Shown piece by piece: positions 1 through 5,657 of a stretch of 5,997 nt of DNA (its first letter is position 1; the number at the start of each line of letters is the position of its first letter). Location of the stretch: contig JAEYVN010000417.1 in assembly GCA_023431725.1 (NCBI GenBank), forward strand, positions 1-5,997, in the 5' to 3' direction. Source of the DNA: Pseudomonadota bacterium (lineage in GTDB: Bacteria; Pseudomonadota; Alphaproteobacteria; Rhizobiales; Xanthobacteraceae). Position numbers and translations under genes: made by a program. Below the pieces are notes generated by a model. The model ran no database searches. It had not been told where the DNA came from and worked only from the letters and a program-made list of their open reading frames with translations.

Positions 1-158
<158 letters not shown>

Positions 159-178
159 ATTCTAGCACGAGCTATTTC

Positions 179-219
179 CGTTCGTACCCGCTTGCGTGGG
201 AACGAGCAGTTTTGCTGCT
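179..219. terminator. possible convergent terminator region (imperfect hairpins)
   Basis: The gap between the hpd stop and the MarR stop holds two small foldbacks. One is an imperfect hairpin with outer arms CGTTC (179-183) and GAACG (200-204) and partly pairing CCCGC/GCGTGG inside. The other is AGCAG (205-209) with CTGCT (215-219) around a TTTTG loop, which reaches into the MarR stop codon. A TTTT run at 210-213 follows the first hairpin on the + strand. The position between convergent genes suits a two-way terminator, but neither stem is strong and there is no long T tract, so this is tentative. Confidence 0.25.
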
Positions 220-712
220 ACTTTCGCTCTCTCATTTCACCGAGGAGGTTCAATACTTGCTCGCGTGCGTCCGGTCCGAGTTTTTGCGCAAGGCGCTCTT
301 CGTGCTTGTTCGCCAGCGCCTTGGCCCGCTTCAGTACCTTCTGTCCTTCGCGCGTCAGTTGCAGCGCGTGTGTGCGCCGATCTGTCGGCGAGGGCAGGCG
401 TTCGGTCAGTCCGCGCTTTTGCAGGTGATCGAGCATATGGACGAGACGCGCGCGTTCGATTGCCAGCCGGTCCGCCAATTCGGCTTGCGACAGGCCGGGA
501 TTGGCGCCGATCACCACCAGCACGGAATATTGCGCGGGCCGCAGATCGACGGCAGACAATGTCTTGATAAAGTCCTGAAAAACCCAGACCTGTGCACGAC
601 GCAGGAAGTAGCCGAGATGTTGCGTCAGCACATCGAGATCGATCTCGCGGCGAACGCGGCGTGTCGACTGCGATGCAGCATCGGATGAGCCTGACATGGT
701 GCCTTCTGTCAT
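218..712 (-). CDS. MarR-family transcriptional regulator
   Basis: The 164-residue protein is a normal length for a MarR dimer, a cytosolic winged-helix repressor usually released from DNA by small phenolic or other ligands. Residues about 25-70 form the N-terminal dimer helices. Residues 74-102 (LSQAELADRLAIERARLVHM onwards) are the helix-turn-helix, and residues about 106-123 form the wing with the family's D-R-R motif (D111 R112 R113). A C-terminal charged helix (about 125-163) completes the dimer interface. The ATG at 712 was chosen because a purine-rich GGGGGGAG stands six bases upstream on this strand. A second ATG at codon 6 (697) has AGAAGG upstream and is also possible. The gene is divergent from the transporter, with the inverted repeat at 761-807 between them, so self-repression and control of the transporter are likely (inference). 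The ligand is unknown. Confidence 0.9.
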   Translation of the reverse strand: MTEGTMSGSSDAASQSTRRVRREIDLDVLTQHLGYFLRRAQVWVFQDFIKTLSAVDLRPAQYSVLVVIGANPGLSQAELADRLAIERARLVHMLDHLQKRGLTERLPSPTDRRTHALQLTREGQKVLKRAKALANKHEERLAQKLGPDAREQVLNLLGEMRERK

Positions 713-760
713 GGTCTGCTCCCCCCGCCGGGCGTTTTGTTAAGTCTTTGCGCCCGGTCG

Positions 761-807
761 CTATTATTGTTGTTGACGACATTGATTGTATTAAACAACA
801 ATTATAG
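761..807. promoter_or_regulatory. probable MarR operator and divergent promoter region
   Basis: A 47-base AT-rich island lies in otherwise GC-rich intergenic DNA. Its ends form an inverted repeat: CTATTATTGTTGTT (761-774) against the complement of AACAACAATTATAG (794-807), matching at 13 of 14 positions across a 19-base spacer. The arm centres are 33 bp apart, about three helical turns. A compact dyad TTGTATTAAACAA (786-798) sits in the right half. MarR proteins bind such palindromes next to their own genes. The island lies 49 bases from the MarR start and 169 from the binding-protein start. Promoter boxes are not clear. Candidates are TTGTTG (767-772) with TATTAA (789-794) on the + strand, and an AATAAT -10 on the - strand at 768-763. 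Confidence 0.6.
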
Positions 808-924
808 GCAAGCGGAAAGGGCGGCGTCGGCCGAGGCGGGCAAAGGCAAAAAGGCCGGCTTTGGCGCAGCCATGACGCCGCAGAGTGGGCCAGCCCATTG
901 CAAGTTGGCCGCAACAATAAGAAA

Positions 925-967
925 AGGGGACCCAACACGGGTCCCTTCCAGGGACCGGAAAGGGAGG
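925..967 (+). promoter_or_regulatory. structured 5' leader and ribosome binding site of the binding-protein gene
   Basis: Three alternating arms spaced 12 bases apart, GGGACC (927-932), GGGTCC (939-944) and GGGACC (951-956), allow two exclusive hairpins. Stem I is 925-933 with 939-947 (nine pairs including one G-U, loop AACAC). Stem II is 940-945 with 951-956 (six pairs, loop TTCCA). A third fold pairs TCCCTTCC (942-949) with GGAAAGGGA (957-965), with one bulged A, and covers most of the Shine-Dalgarno AGGGAGG (961-967). The start ATG is eight bases after the Shine-Dalgarno. The pairings are read directly from sequence. A regulatory role is inference. Confidence 0.4.
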
Positions 968-975
968 ATTTCGTA

Positions 976-2217
976 ATGAGCCGCAAATTCCATCAATCGG
1001 GCTTGTCACGCCGGACATTCGCCGCCGGCCTCGGCGCCGCCGGTCTCGTGGCCGGTACCGCGCCGTTCAATATCGTCCGCGGGCAGGGCGCTGCCCTGAA
1101 GGTTGGCGTGCTGCTGCCACGCTCGGGCGTGCTGGCCGGTATCGGTCAGGACTGCCAGCGCGGTGTCGACGTCACGCCGGGTCTTCTGAAGGACATCGGT
1201 ATGCCGACCCTTCAGATCATCAATGGTGACACCGAGTCGGACGTGCAGATCGCGCGCGCCCAGGCCGAGAAGATGATCAACGAAGGCGCCCAGCTCCTGG
1301 TCGGTGCATTCGATTCCGGTCAGTCCACGGCCATCGCGCAGGTCGCCGAGCAGCGCGGCATTCCCTACATCATCAATATCGCCGCGGCGCCGCCGATCAC
1401 CGAGCAGGGCTACAAGTTCGTGTTCCGTAACTTCCCGGTCGCCGGCCGCATCCTCAGCGATGCGTTCGAGAACCAGAAGGAAATCTTCGAGCAGACCGGA
1501 AAGACGCCCAAGACCGTCGCACTGCTGCACGTGAACGACACCTTCGGCGTGTCGATGCAGAAGGGCATGGCGGCCGTGCTCGAAAAGATCCCGATGCCGT
1601 ACAAGATCGTCGAGACGATCTCCTACGATCCGAAGGCACGCGATCTGTCGGTTGAAGTCGCCAAGGCCAAGGGCACCCGCGCCGACGCGCTGCTCGTCGT
1701 CAGCCGCCTGAATGACGCGATCCTCTTGACCCGCGAACTGATCAAGCAGCGCTGGGATGGCATGGGCGTCCTGAGCATGGGCCCGGGCTGGTACGAGGAT
1801 CAGTATATCCGCACGCTCGGAAAGCTGGCGGATGGTCCGATCAGCTTCGTGCCGTGGTACGACCCGACCAAGAAGTTGACCAAGGGCCTGATGGCCGCCT
1901 TGGCCAAGGCGCATCCGGACGTGAACCTGAACACCAATCAGGTCTACACCTTCGAAGCGCTGCTGACCGCGGCCGATGCCTACAAGCGTGCCGGTTCGAC
2001 CGATCCGAAGGCGCTGGCCGACGCCATCCGTGCGACCAACATCACCGACAACGTCTCGACCGGCCCCGGCATCATGTTCAACGAGAAGGGCCAGAACGAC
2101 AAGCTGCGCAACGCCGCGATCCAGAACCGTGGCGGCAAGCTGGTCACGGTCGCGCCGAAAGGTGCAACCGATGCCAAGGTCGAATGGCCGGCGACGCCTT
2201 ACACGAAGCGAAGCTAA
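976..2217 (+). CDS. Liv-type ABC transporter substrate-binding protein (Tat signal)
   Basis: The 413-residue protein is a periplasmic receptor of the Leu/Ile/Val-binding type I fold (Peripla_BP_6), the usual length for the family. The N-terminus carries a twin-arginine signal: S11-R12-R13-T14-F15-A16, then a hydrophobic stretch to about residue 31. Mature sequence starts near LKVGVLLPRSGVLAGIGQDC (41-60), the first strand and ligand-site loop of this family. Further family landmarks are AQLLVGAFDSGQSTA (105-119), the IPYIINIAAAPPITEQGYKF segment (129-148) and a hinge-region NQVYTFEALLTAADA (321-335). The start at 976 is preferred over an in-frame ATG at 898, because AGGGAGG lies eight bases upstream and the signal peptide then begins at residue 1. 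The upstream 26 codons are leader. It is the first gene of the importer operon. The substrate is not evident: amino acids or aromatic acids are both possible. Confidence 0.93.
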   Translation: MSRKFHQSGLSRRTFAAGLGAAGLVAGTAPFNIVRGQGAALKVGVLLPRSGVLAGIGQDCQRGVDVTPGLLKDIGMPTLQIINGDTESDVQIARAQAEKMINEGAQLLVGAFDSGQSTAIAQVAEQRGIPYIINIAAAPPITEQGYKFVFRNFPVAGRILSDAFENQKEIFEQTGKTPKTVALLHVNDTFGVSMQKGMAAVLEKIPMPYKIVETISYDPKARDLSVEVAKAKGTRADALLVVSRLNDAILLTRELIKQRWDGMGVLSMGPGWYEDQYIRTLGKLADGPISFVPWYDPTKKLTKGLMAALAKAHPDVNLNTNQVYTFEALLTAADAYKRAGSTDPKALADAIRATNITDNVSTGPGIMFNEKGQNDKLRNAAIQNRGGKLVTVAPKGATDAKVEWPATPYTKRS

Positions 2218-2234
2218 GCTAAGCGAAGCTTAGC
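2205..2234 (+). repeat. pentamer repeat with small hairpin across the stop codon
   Basis: Six consecutive 5-base units read GAAGC, GAAGC, TAAGC, TAAGC, GAAGC, TTAGC. The binding-protein stop TAA (2215-2217) is part of the third unit. Within the tract GCTAAGC (2218-2224) and GCTTAGC (2228-2234) make a perfect seven-pair stem closed by a GAA loop. No T tract follows. It may be chance duplication or a small 3'-end stabilising hairpin. Confidence 0.5.
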
Positions 2235-2252
2235 CGTTCCTTCATCCGATAA

Positions 2253-2280
2253 CGCCCCGGCTGTGTCTGCAGCCGGGGCG
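2253..2280 (+). terminator. strong GC hairpin between binding-protein and permease genes (attenuator or mRNA-stabilising)
   Basis: A perfect 11-pair stem, CGCCCCGGCTG (2253-2263) with CAGCCGGGGCG (2270-2280), is closed by the six-base loop TGTCTG. It is followed by CCTTCCTC rather than a T run, so it is not a canonical intrinsic terminator. In binding-protein transporters such a spacer hairpin commonly protects the upstream message from 3' exonucleases or attenuates readthrough, so that receptor outnumbers membrane parts. That role is inferred here. It lies 36 bases after the receptor stop and just upstream of the preferred LivH start. Confidence 0.55.
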
Positions 2281-2304
2281 CCTTCCTCGCGGGACGCCAG
2301 CACC

Positions 2305-3177
2305 TTGCCAACGGAAATCTACTTCAACGTCGCCATCAGCGGTCTGCTGACGGGTCTCATCTATGGTTTGAGCGCGCTCGGCCTGTCGGTGATTTTCGGC
2401 GTCATCCGCATCGTCAATTTTGCGCATGGCGAGATCATGGTGCTCGGCATGTTCCTGACGCTGGTGCTGTTCCGGCGTCTGGGCATCGATCCATTGGTCG
2501 CGTTGCCGTTCGTGGCCATGGTCCTGTTCGGCTTTGGTTATCTGCTTCAGGATTGGGTGGTGCGCCGCGTCGCGCATCTGCATGATTATTTCCAGTTCCT
2601 GTTGATGGCGGCCGTCGCGGTGATGCTGATCGCCGTCTGCCTGATGATGTTTGGTCCTGACGCGCAGGGCGTGAACATCCCATACGCCTATGACTCGTTT
2701 GCGATCGGCCCGCTGATCATCGACAAGGTGCGCGTCTATGCCGGCATCGCGGCGCTGGTTGTTGCAGGCGCCATGTTCGCCTTCTTTAAATACACCGACA
2801 CCGGCAAGGCGATCCGCGCCTGTGGCGACAATTACACCGGCGCGCTGGTGGTCGGGCTGAATGTGCGGCACCTGTTCGCGCTGACCTTTGCCATCGGCTG
2901 CGCCTGTATCGGTGCCGCCGGCGCGATCATGCTGCTGATCGTCGATGTGCATCCCTATCTCGGACCGCCCTATACCTTGCTCGCCTTCATCGTCGTCATT
3001 CTCGGCGGCATGGGCAGTCTGCCGGGTGCGTTGCTCGGCGGCATTCTGATCGGCTTTTCCGAAGCGATGGCCGGCATCCTGCTTCAGCCGTCGCTGAAGA
3101 CCGCGTTCAGCTTTGCGCTGCTGATCCTTGTCCTGTTGTTCCGCCCACAGGGCCTGCTTGGGAAAGTGCAGCGATGA
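2305..3177 (+). CDS. livH: Liv-type ABC transporter permease LivH
   Basis: This is an inner-membrane channel subunit of the branched-chain/HAAT permease family. It has about eight hydrophobic segments, beginning with YFNVAISGLLTGLIYGLSAL and the very conserved VIRIVNFAHGEIMVLG block. A cytoplasmic loop DTGKAIRACGDNYTGALVVG (nucleotides 2800-2859) is the EAA-type contact with the ATPases, and the end shows ILGGMGSLPGALLGGILIG and FRPQGLLG. The start is uncertain. TTG at 2305 gives 290 residues, six before the first membrane segment as usual for LivH, with GGGA (2291-2294) ten bases upstream. A GTG at 2263 would give 304 residues, but it is the last base pair of a strong hairpin stem and lacks a Shine-Dalgarno. 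The stop overlaps the LivM start as ATGA, so translation is probably coupled. It pairs with LivM. The substrate is unknown. Confidence 0.92.
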   Translation: MPTEIYFNVAISGLLTGLIYGLSALGLSVIFGVIRIVNFAHGEIMVLGMFLTLVLFRRLGIDPLVALPFVAMVLFGFGYLLQDWVVRRVAHLHDYFQFLLMAAVAVMLIAVCLMMFGPDAQGVNIPYAYDSFAIGPLIIDKVRVYAGIAALVVAGAMFAFFKYTDTGKAIRACGDNYTGALVVGLNVRHLFALTFAIGCACIGAAGAIMLLIVDVHPYLGPPYTLLAFIVVILGGMGSLPGALLGGILIGFSEAMAGILLQPSLKTAFSFALLILVLLFRPQGLLGKVQR

Positions 3178-4178
3178 AGCGTCTTCTGGAAGGTGTGCCC
3201 GCCCATGGGCTGGCCCTGCTGGCGGTGTTCGCGGCTGCGCTTCTTGTCGCGCCGTTCTTCGTCTCCAACTATATCCTCAGCGTCCTCATCATCGTTCTGT
3301 ATTTCGCCTATGTTGGTCAGGCCTGGAATTTGATGTTGGGCTTTGCCGGGCTGCTCTCGCTCGGCCATGCGCTGTTCGTCGGCATCGGCGCTTATACGAG
3401 TGCGGCCTTGTTCATTCACTTCGGCGTCCCGCCCTTGATCGGTGTGTTCGCCGCCATCGTGCTGTCGGTGCTGATGGGTTGTCTGATCGGCTATTTGAGC
3501 TTTCGCTTTGCGATCGGCGGCGTGTATTTCGCACTGCTGACCATCGCCTTTGCCGAATTCACCGGCATCATGGTCGATCACACGCGCTGGCTCGGCAGCA
3601 CGGAAGGCTTGTTCCTGCCGGTGGCGAACCGCACCAGTGTCGATCTCATCAATCTGCGCGGCTCTCCGGTGATGTTCTATTACGTCATCCTGACGTTGAC
3701 GGCGTTCGCTCTTCTGCTCTGCCGCTGGCTGCTCAATTCCAAGCTCGGCTATTACTGGCAGGCGATCCGAGAGGATCAGCAGGCCGCCGAAGCAAGCGGC
3801 ATTCATCTGTTCAAGTACAAGATGATCGCGGTGGCGATTTCATCGGGCCTCACCGGCATCGCCGGTGTCTGGTATGCTTTTTACTACAACAACCTGTTTC
3901 CCGAGGCGACCTTCGGCACCAACCGCTCGATCGAGATGATCCTCGGCACCATCGTCGGCGGTGTCGGCACGCTGTTCGGTCCGATCGTCGGCGCCTTCAT
4001 CCTGACGCCGCTTGGCGAAACGCTGACCGGGCTGACCGAAGGCCTCAAGATCGACGGCATCAAGCAATTCTTCTGGGGTCTGTGCGTGGCCATCATCGTG
4101 CTCTATCGCCCGTCAGGCGTATGGCCCTGGATTGCCAGCTTGCTCAAACTGGATCGCAAGCCGGGAGACAAGTCATGA
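3174..4178 (+). CDS. livM: Liv-type ABC transporter permease LivM
   Basis: This 334-residue second channel subunit of the importer is a usual length for LivM. A hydrophobic N-terminus (residues 12-48) leads into the family block QAWNLMLGFAGLLSLGHALF (49-68), then VGIGAYTSA. Further membrane helices follow at about 86-108, 115-130, 167-185 and 216-236. The loop SKLGYYWQAIREDQQAAEAS (189-208) is the EAA-like ATPase docking site. GTIVGGVGTLFGPIVGAF (258-275) and VLYRPSGVWPW near the end complete the pattern. The ATG overlaps the LivH stop in ATGA, with GGGAAAG seven bases upstream. Its own stop overlaps the LivG start the same way. It acts as the heterodimer partner of LivH in the inner membrane. 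No broken or missing motif is seen. Confidence 0.94.
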   Translation: MKRLLEGVPAHGLALLAVFAAALLVAPFFVSNYILSVLIIVLYFAYVGQAWNLMLGFAGLLSLGHALFVGIGAYTSAALFIHFGVPPLIGVFAAIVLSVLMGCLIGYLSFRFAIGGVYFALLTIAFAEFTGIMVDHTRWLGSTEGLFLPVANRTSVDLINLRGSPVMFYYVILTLTAFALLLCRWLLNSKLGYYWQAIREDQQAAEASGIHLFKYKMIAVAISSGLTGIAGVWYAFYYNNLFPEATFGTNRSIEMILGTIVGGVGTLFGPIVGAFILTPLGETLTGLTEGLKIDGIKQFFWGLCVAIIVLYRPSGVWPWIASLLKLDRKPGDKS

Positions 4179-4912
4179 GTTCTTCGGCGGCATCGCTCTC
4201 GGTCCGGGGCATTTCGAAAAGCTTCAGCGGCCTCAAGGCCGTCGAGAATGTCACTTTCGACGTCGTGCCGGGCTCGATCCAGGCGCTGATCGGCCCGAAC
4301 GGCGCCGGCAAGACCACGATCTTCAACATGATTGCCGGCGTCTTTCGTCCTGATACCGGCGAGGTGTTCCTCGACGACCAGCCGCTTGTCGGCAAACGAC
4401 CCGACCAGATCTGCCGCGCCGGTGTCGGACGCACCTTCCAGATCGTGCGTCCCTTCAACGATCTGACCGTCGAGGAAAATGTTGCCGTCGGTGCGCTGAC
4501 CTGGACCGATGATGTCAACGAAGCGCGCGACTATGCCAACACGGTGCTGAAGCTGCTCGGGCTCGACGACAAGCGGAATTCCAAGCCGACCGGCATCACG
4601 CTGCCGGACCGCAAATGCCTCGAGGTGGCGCGTGCGCTCGCCACCAAGCCGAAGATCCTGCTGCTGGACGAGGTGATGGCGGGCCTGCGTCCGACCGAGA
4701 CCGATCGCATGGTCGGCGTGTTCCGCAAGCTCAATGATGACACCGGGCTGACCATTCTTCTGATCGAGCATGTGATGCGTGCGGTGATGGCGCTGTCGCG
4801 GCATGTAGTCGTGGTCAATTACGGCAAGGTCATTGCCGAGGGGACGCCGGAGGTGGTGACGCGCAATCCGGACGTTCTGGCGTGCTATCTCGGCGCGGAG
4901 GCCGTCCACTGA
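4175..4912 (+). CDS. livG: Liv-type ABC transporter ATP-binding protein LivG
   Basis: The protein is a 245-residue cytoplasmic ATPase that drives the LivH/LivM channel. Visible motifs are Walker A GPNGAGKTT (40-48), Q-loop F88-Q89 in GRTFQIVRPF, Walker B ILLLDE (161-166) with catalytic E166, D-loop region MAGLRPTE, and switch histidine H199 in LLIEHVM. The C-terminal NPDVLACYLG is typical of LivG. The signature, normally LSGGQ or the LivG form LSYGDQ, reads ITLPDRK (141-147), so the glycines are absent, and the usual proline after LLLDE is valine. The rest of the domain is well kept, so I take it as functional. The ATG at 4175 overlaps the LivM stop (ATGA) and has GGGAG seven bases upstream. 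The reading frame is open far upstream inside livM, but that stretch is shadow. Confidence 0.94.
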   Translation: MSSSAASLSVRGISKSFSGLKAVENVTFDVVPGSIQALIGPNGAGKTTIFNMIAGVFRPDTGEVFLDDQPLVGKRPDQICRAGVGRTFQIVRPFNDLTVEENVAVGALTWTDDVNEARDYANTVLKLLGLDDKRNSKPTGITLPDRKCLEVARALATKPKILLLDEVMAGLRPTETDRMVGVFRKLNDDTGLTILLIEHVMRAVMALSRHVVVVNYGKVIAEGTPEVVTRNPDVLACYLGAEAVH

Positions 4913-5616
4913 TGCTGAAGGTCGACGGACTCGATGTTTTCTACGGCGATGCGCAGGCCCTCGACAATGTATCCGTCGAGATTCCGCAAGGCGCGATCGT
5001 TGCGATCGTTGGCGCAAACGGCGCGGGCAAGACCTCGCTGATCCGCACCATCGGCGGCATGGTGAAGCCGGCGCGCGGCAGCATCCGCTTCCGCGACAAC
5101 GATATTGCCGGCCTGCCGAGCTACAAGGTCTGCAATCTCGGGATCGGGCAGGTCGCTGAGGGGCGCCAGATCTTCCCGAACCTGTCGGTGTCGGAGAATC
5201 TCGATATGGGCGCGATGCTGCCGCGTGCGCGCGCCACCAAGGCGAAGAATCGTGAGCGCGTGCTGGACATGTTTCCGCGTCTGCGCGAACGCGCGGAGCA
5301 GGCGGCCGGAACGCTGTCCGGCGGCGAGCAGCAGATGCTGGCGATCGGCCGCTGCCTGATGGGCGAGCCGGAACTGGTGATGTTCGACGAACCGTCGCTC
5401 GGTCTGTCGCCGGCGCTGGTGCAGGATATGCTCGCCAGCATTCGCGATCTCAATCGCGAGGGACTGACCTGCGTGCTGGTCGAACAGAACGTGGCGGTAT
5501 CGCTCAAGCTCGCGAGCAAGGCTTACGTTCTCGAAAACGGTCGTGTCACGCTCAGCGGCACCGGCGACGAATTGCTGGCGGATGATCGCGTGCGTCAGGC
5601 CTATTTGGGGATGTAG
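4912..5616 (+). CDS. livF: Liv-type ABC transporter ATP-binding protein LivF
   Basis: This 234-residue cytoplasmic ATPase is the partner of LivG. Motifs are Walker A GANGAGKTS (34-42), the LivF-type VAEGRQIFPNLSVSENLDMG (81-100), canonical signature LSGGEQQ (135-141), Walker B ELVMFDEP (154-161) with E160, and LVEQN (189-193). Q192 stands where most ABC proteins have the switch histidine, and E83 appears to stand at the Q-loop position. Both are usual for LivF as far as I recall. The end YVLENGRVTLSGTGDELL and a terminal AYLGM are diagnostic of LivF. The ATG at 4912 shares one base with the LivG stop (TGATG), with GGAGG (4897-4901) ten bases upstream. An in-frame GTG at 4882 lies inside livG and is less likely. 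It is the last gene of the operon. Confidence 0.94.
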   Translation: MLKVDGLDVFYGDAQALDNVSVEIPQGAIVAIVGANGAGKTSLIRTIGGMVKPARGSIRFRDNDIAGLPSYKVCNLGIGQVAEGRQIFPNLSVSENLDMGAMLPRARATKAKNRERVLDMFPRLRERAEQAAGTLSGGEQQMLAIGRCLMGEPELVMFDEPSLGLSPALVQDMLASIRDLNREGLTCVLVEQNVAVSLKLASKAYVLENGRVTLSGTGDELLADDRVRQAYLGM

Positions 5617-5618
5617 TG

Positions 5619-5634
5619 GCGGCCTCATCGCCGC
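5619..5634. terminator. weak hairpin between livF and the convergent regulator
   Basis: The 41-base gap between the livF stop and the AraC-type gene stop contains GCGGC (5619-5623) facing GCCGC (5630-5634) with a CTCATC loop. The stem is only five pairs and no T run follows on either strand, so a terminator role is a guess from position alone. Nothing stronger is visible in the gap. Confidence 0.2.
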
Positions 5635-5657
5635 ATCTGCGACATCGGAGAGCGGAT

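Noticed and set aside
838..900. Short GC foldbacks such as GGCCGGC and TGGGCCAGCCCA in the leader
   Set aside because: Stems of four to five pairs with tiny loops are expected by chance at this base composition.
898..975. In-frame upstream ATG that would lengthen the binding protein by 26 residues
   Set aside because: The extension is polar leader-like sequence with no Shine-Dalgarno, and it would bury the twin-arginine signal; ATG 976 has AGGGAGG at good spacing.
737..976. Small + strand open frame in the divergent intergenic region
   Set aside because: It has a non-ATG start without a ribosome site, overlaps the probable operator, and its leucine run comes from the AT-rich island; no support as a leader peptide.
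237..986. 249-codon - strand open frame covering the MarR gene and the intergenic region
   Set aside because: It runs through the operator and the leader and is frame-shifted against the clear MarR protein; the composition is low-quality Arg/Pro/Ala.
1006..1914. 302-codon open frame antisense to the binding-protein gene
   Set aside because: Typical antisense shadow in GC-rich coding DNA, His/Asp/Arg-rich with no recognisable domain. Similar ones at 2242-2952, 3084-3806, 4103-5017 and 4885-5823 were rejected for the same reason.
3128..4174. Long open frame inside livM continuous with livG
   Set aside because: It is the +2 shadow of livM, arginine- and cysteine-rich with no family resemblance; livG proper starts at 4175 with a Shine-Dalgarno.
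4994..5011. Tandem GCGATCGTT repeat in livF
   Set aside because: It encodes the conserved strand AIVAIVG just before Walker A; codon reuse explains it.
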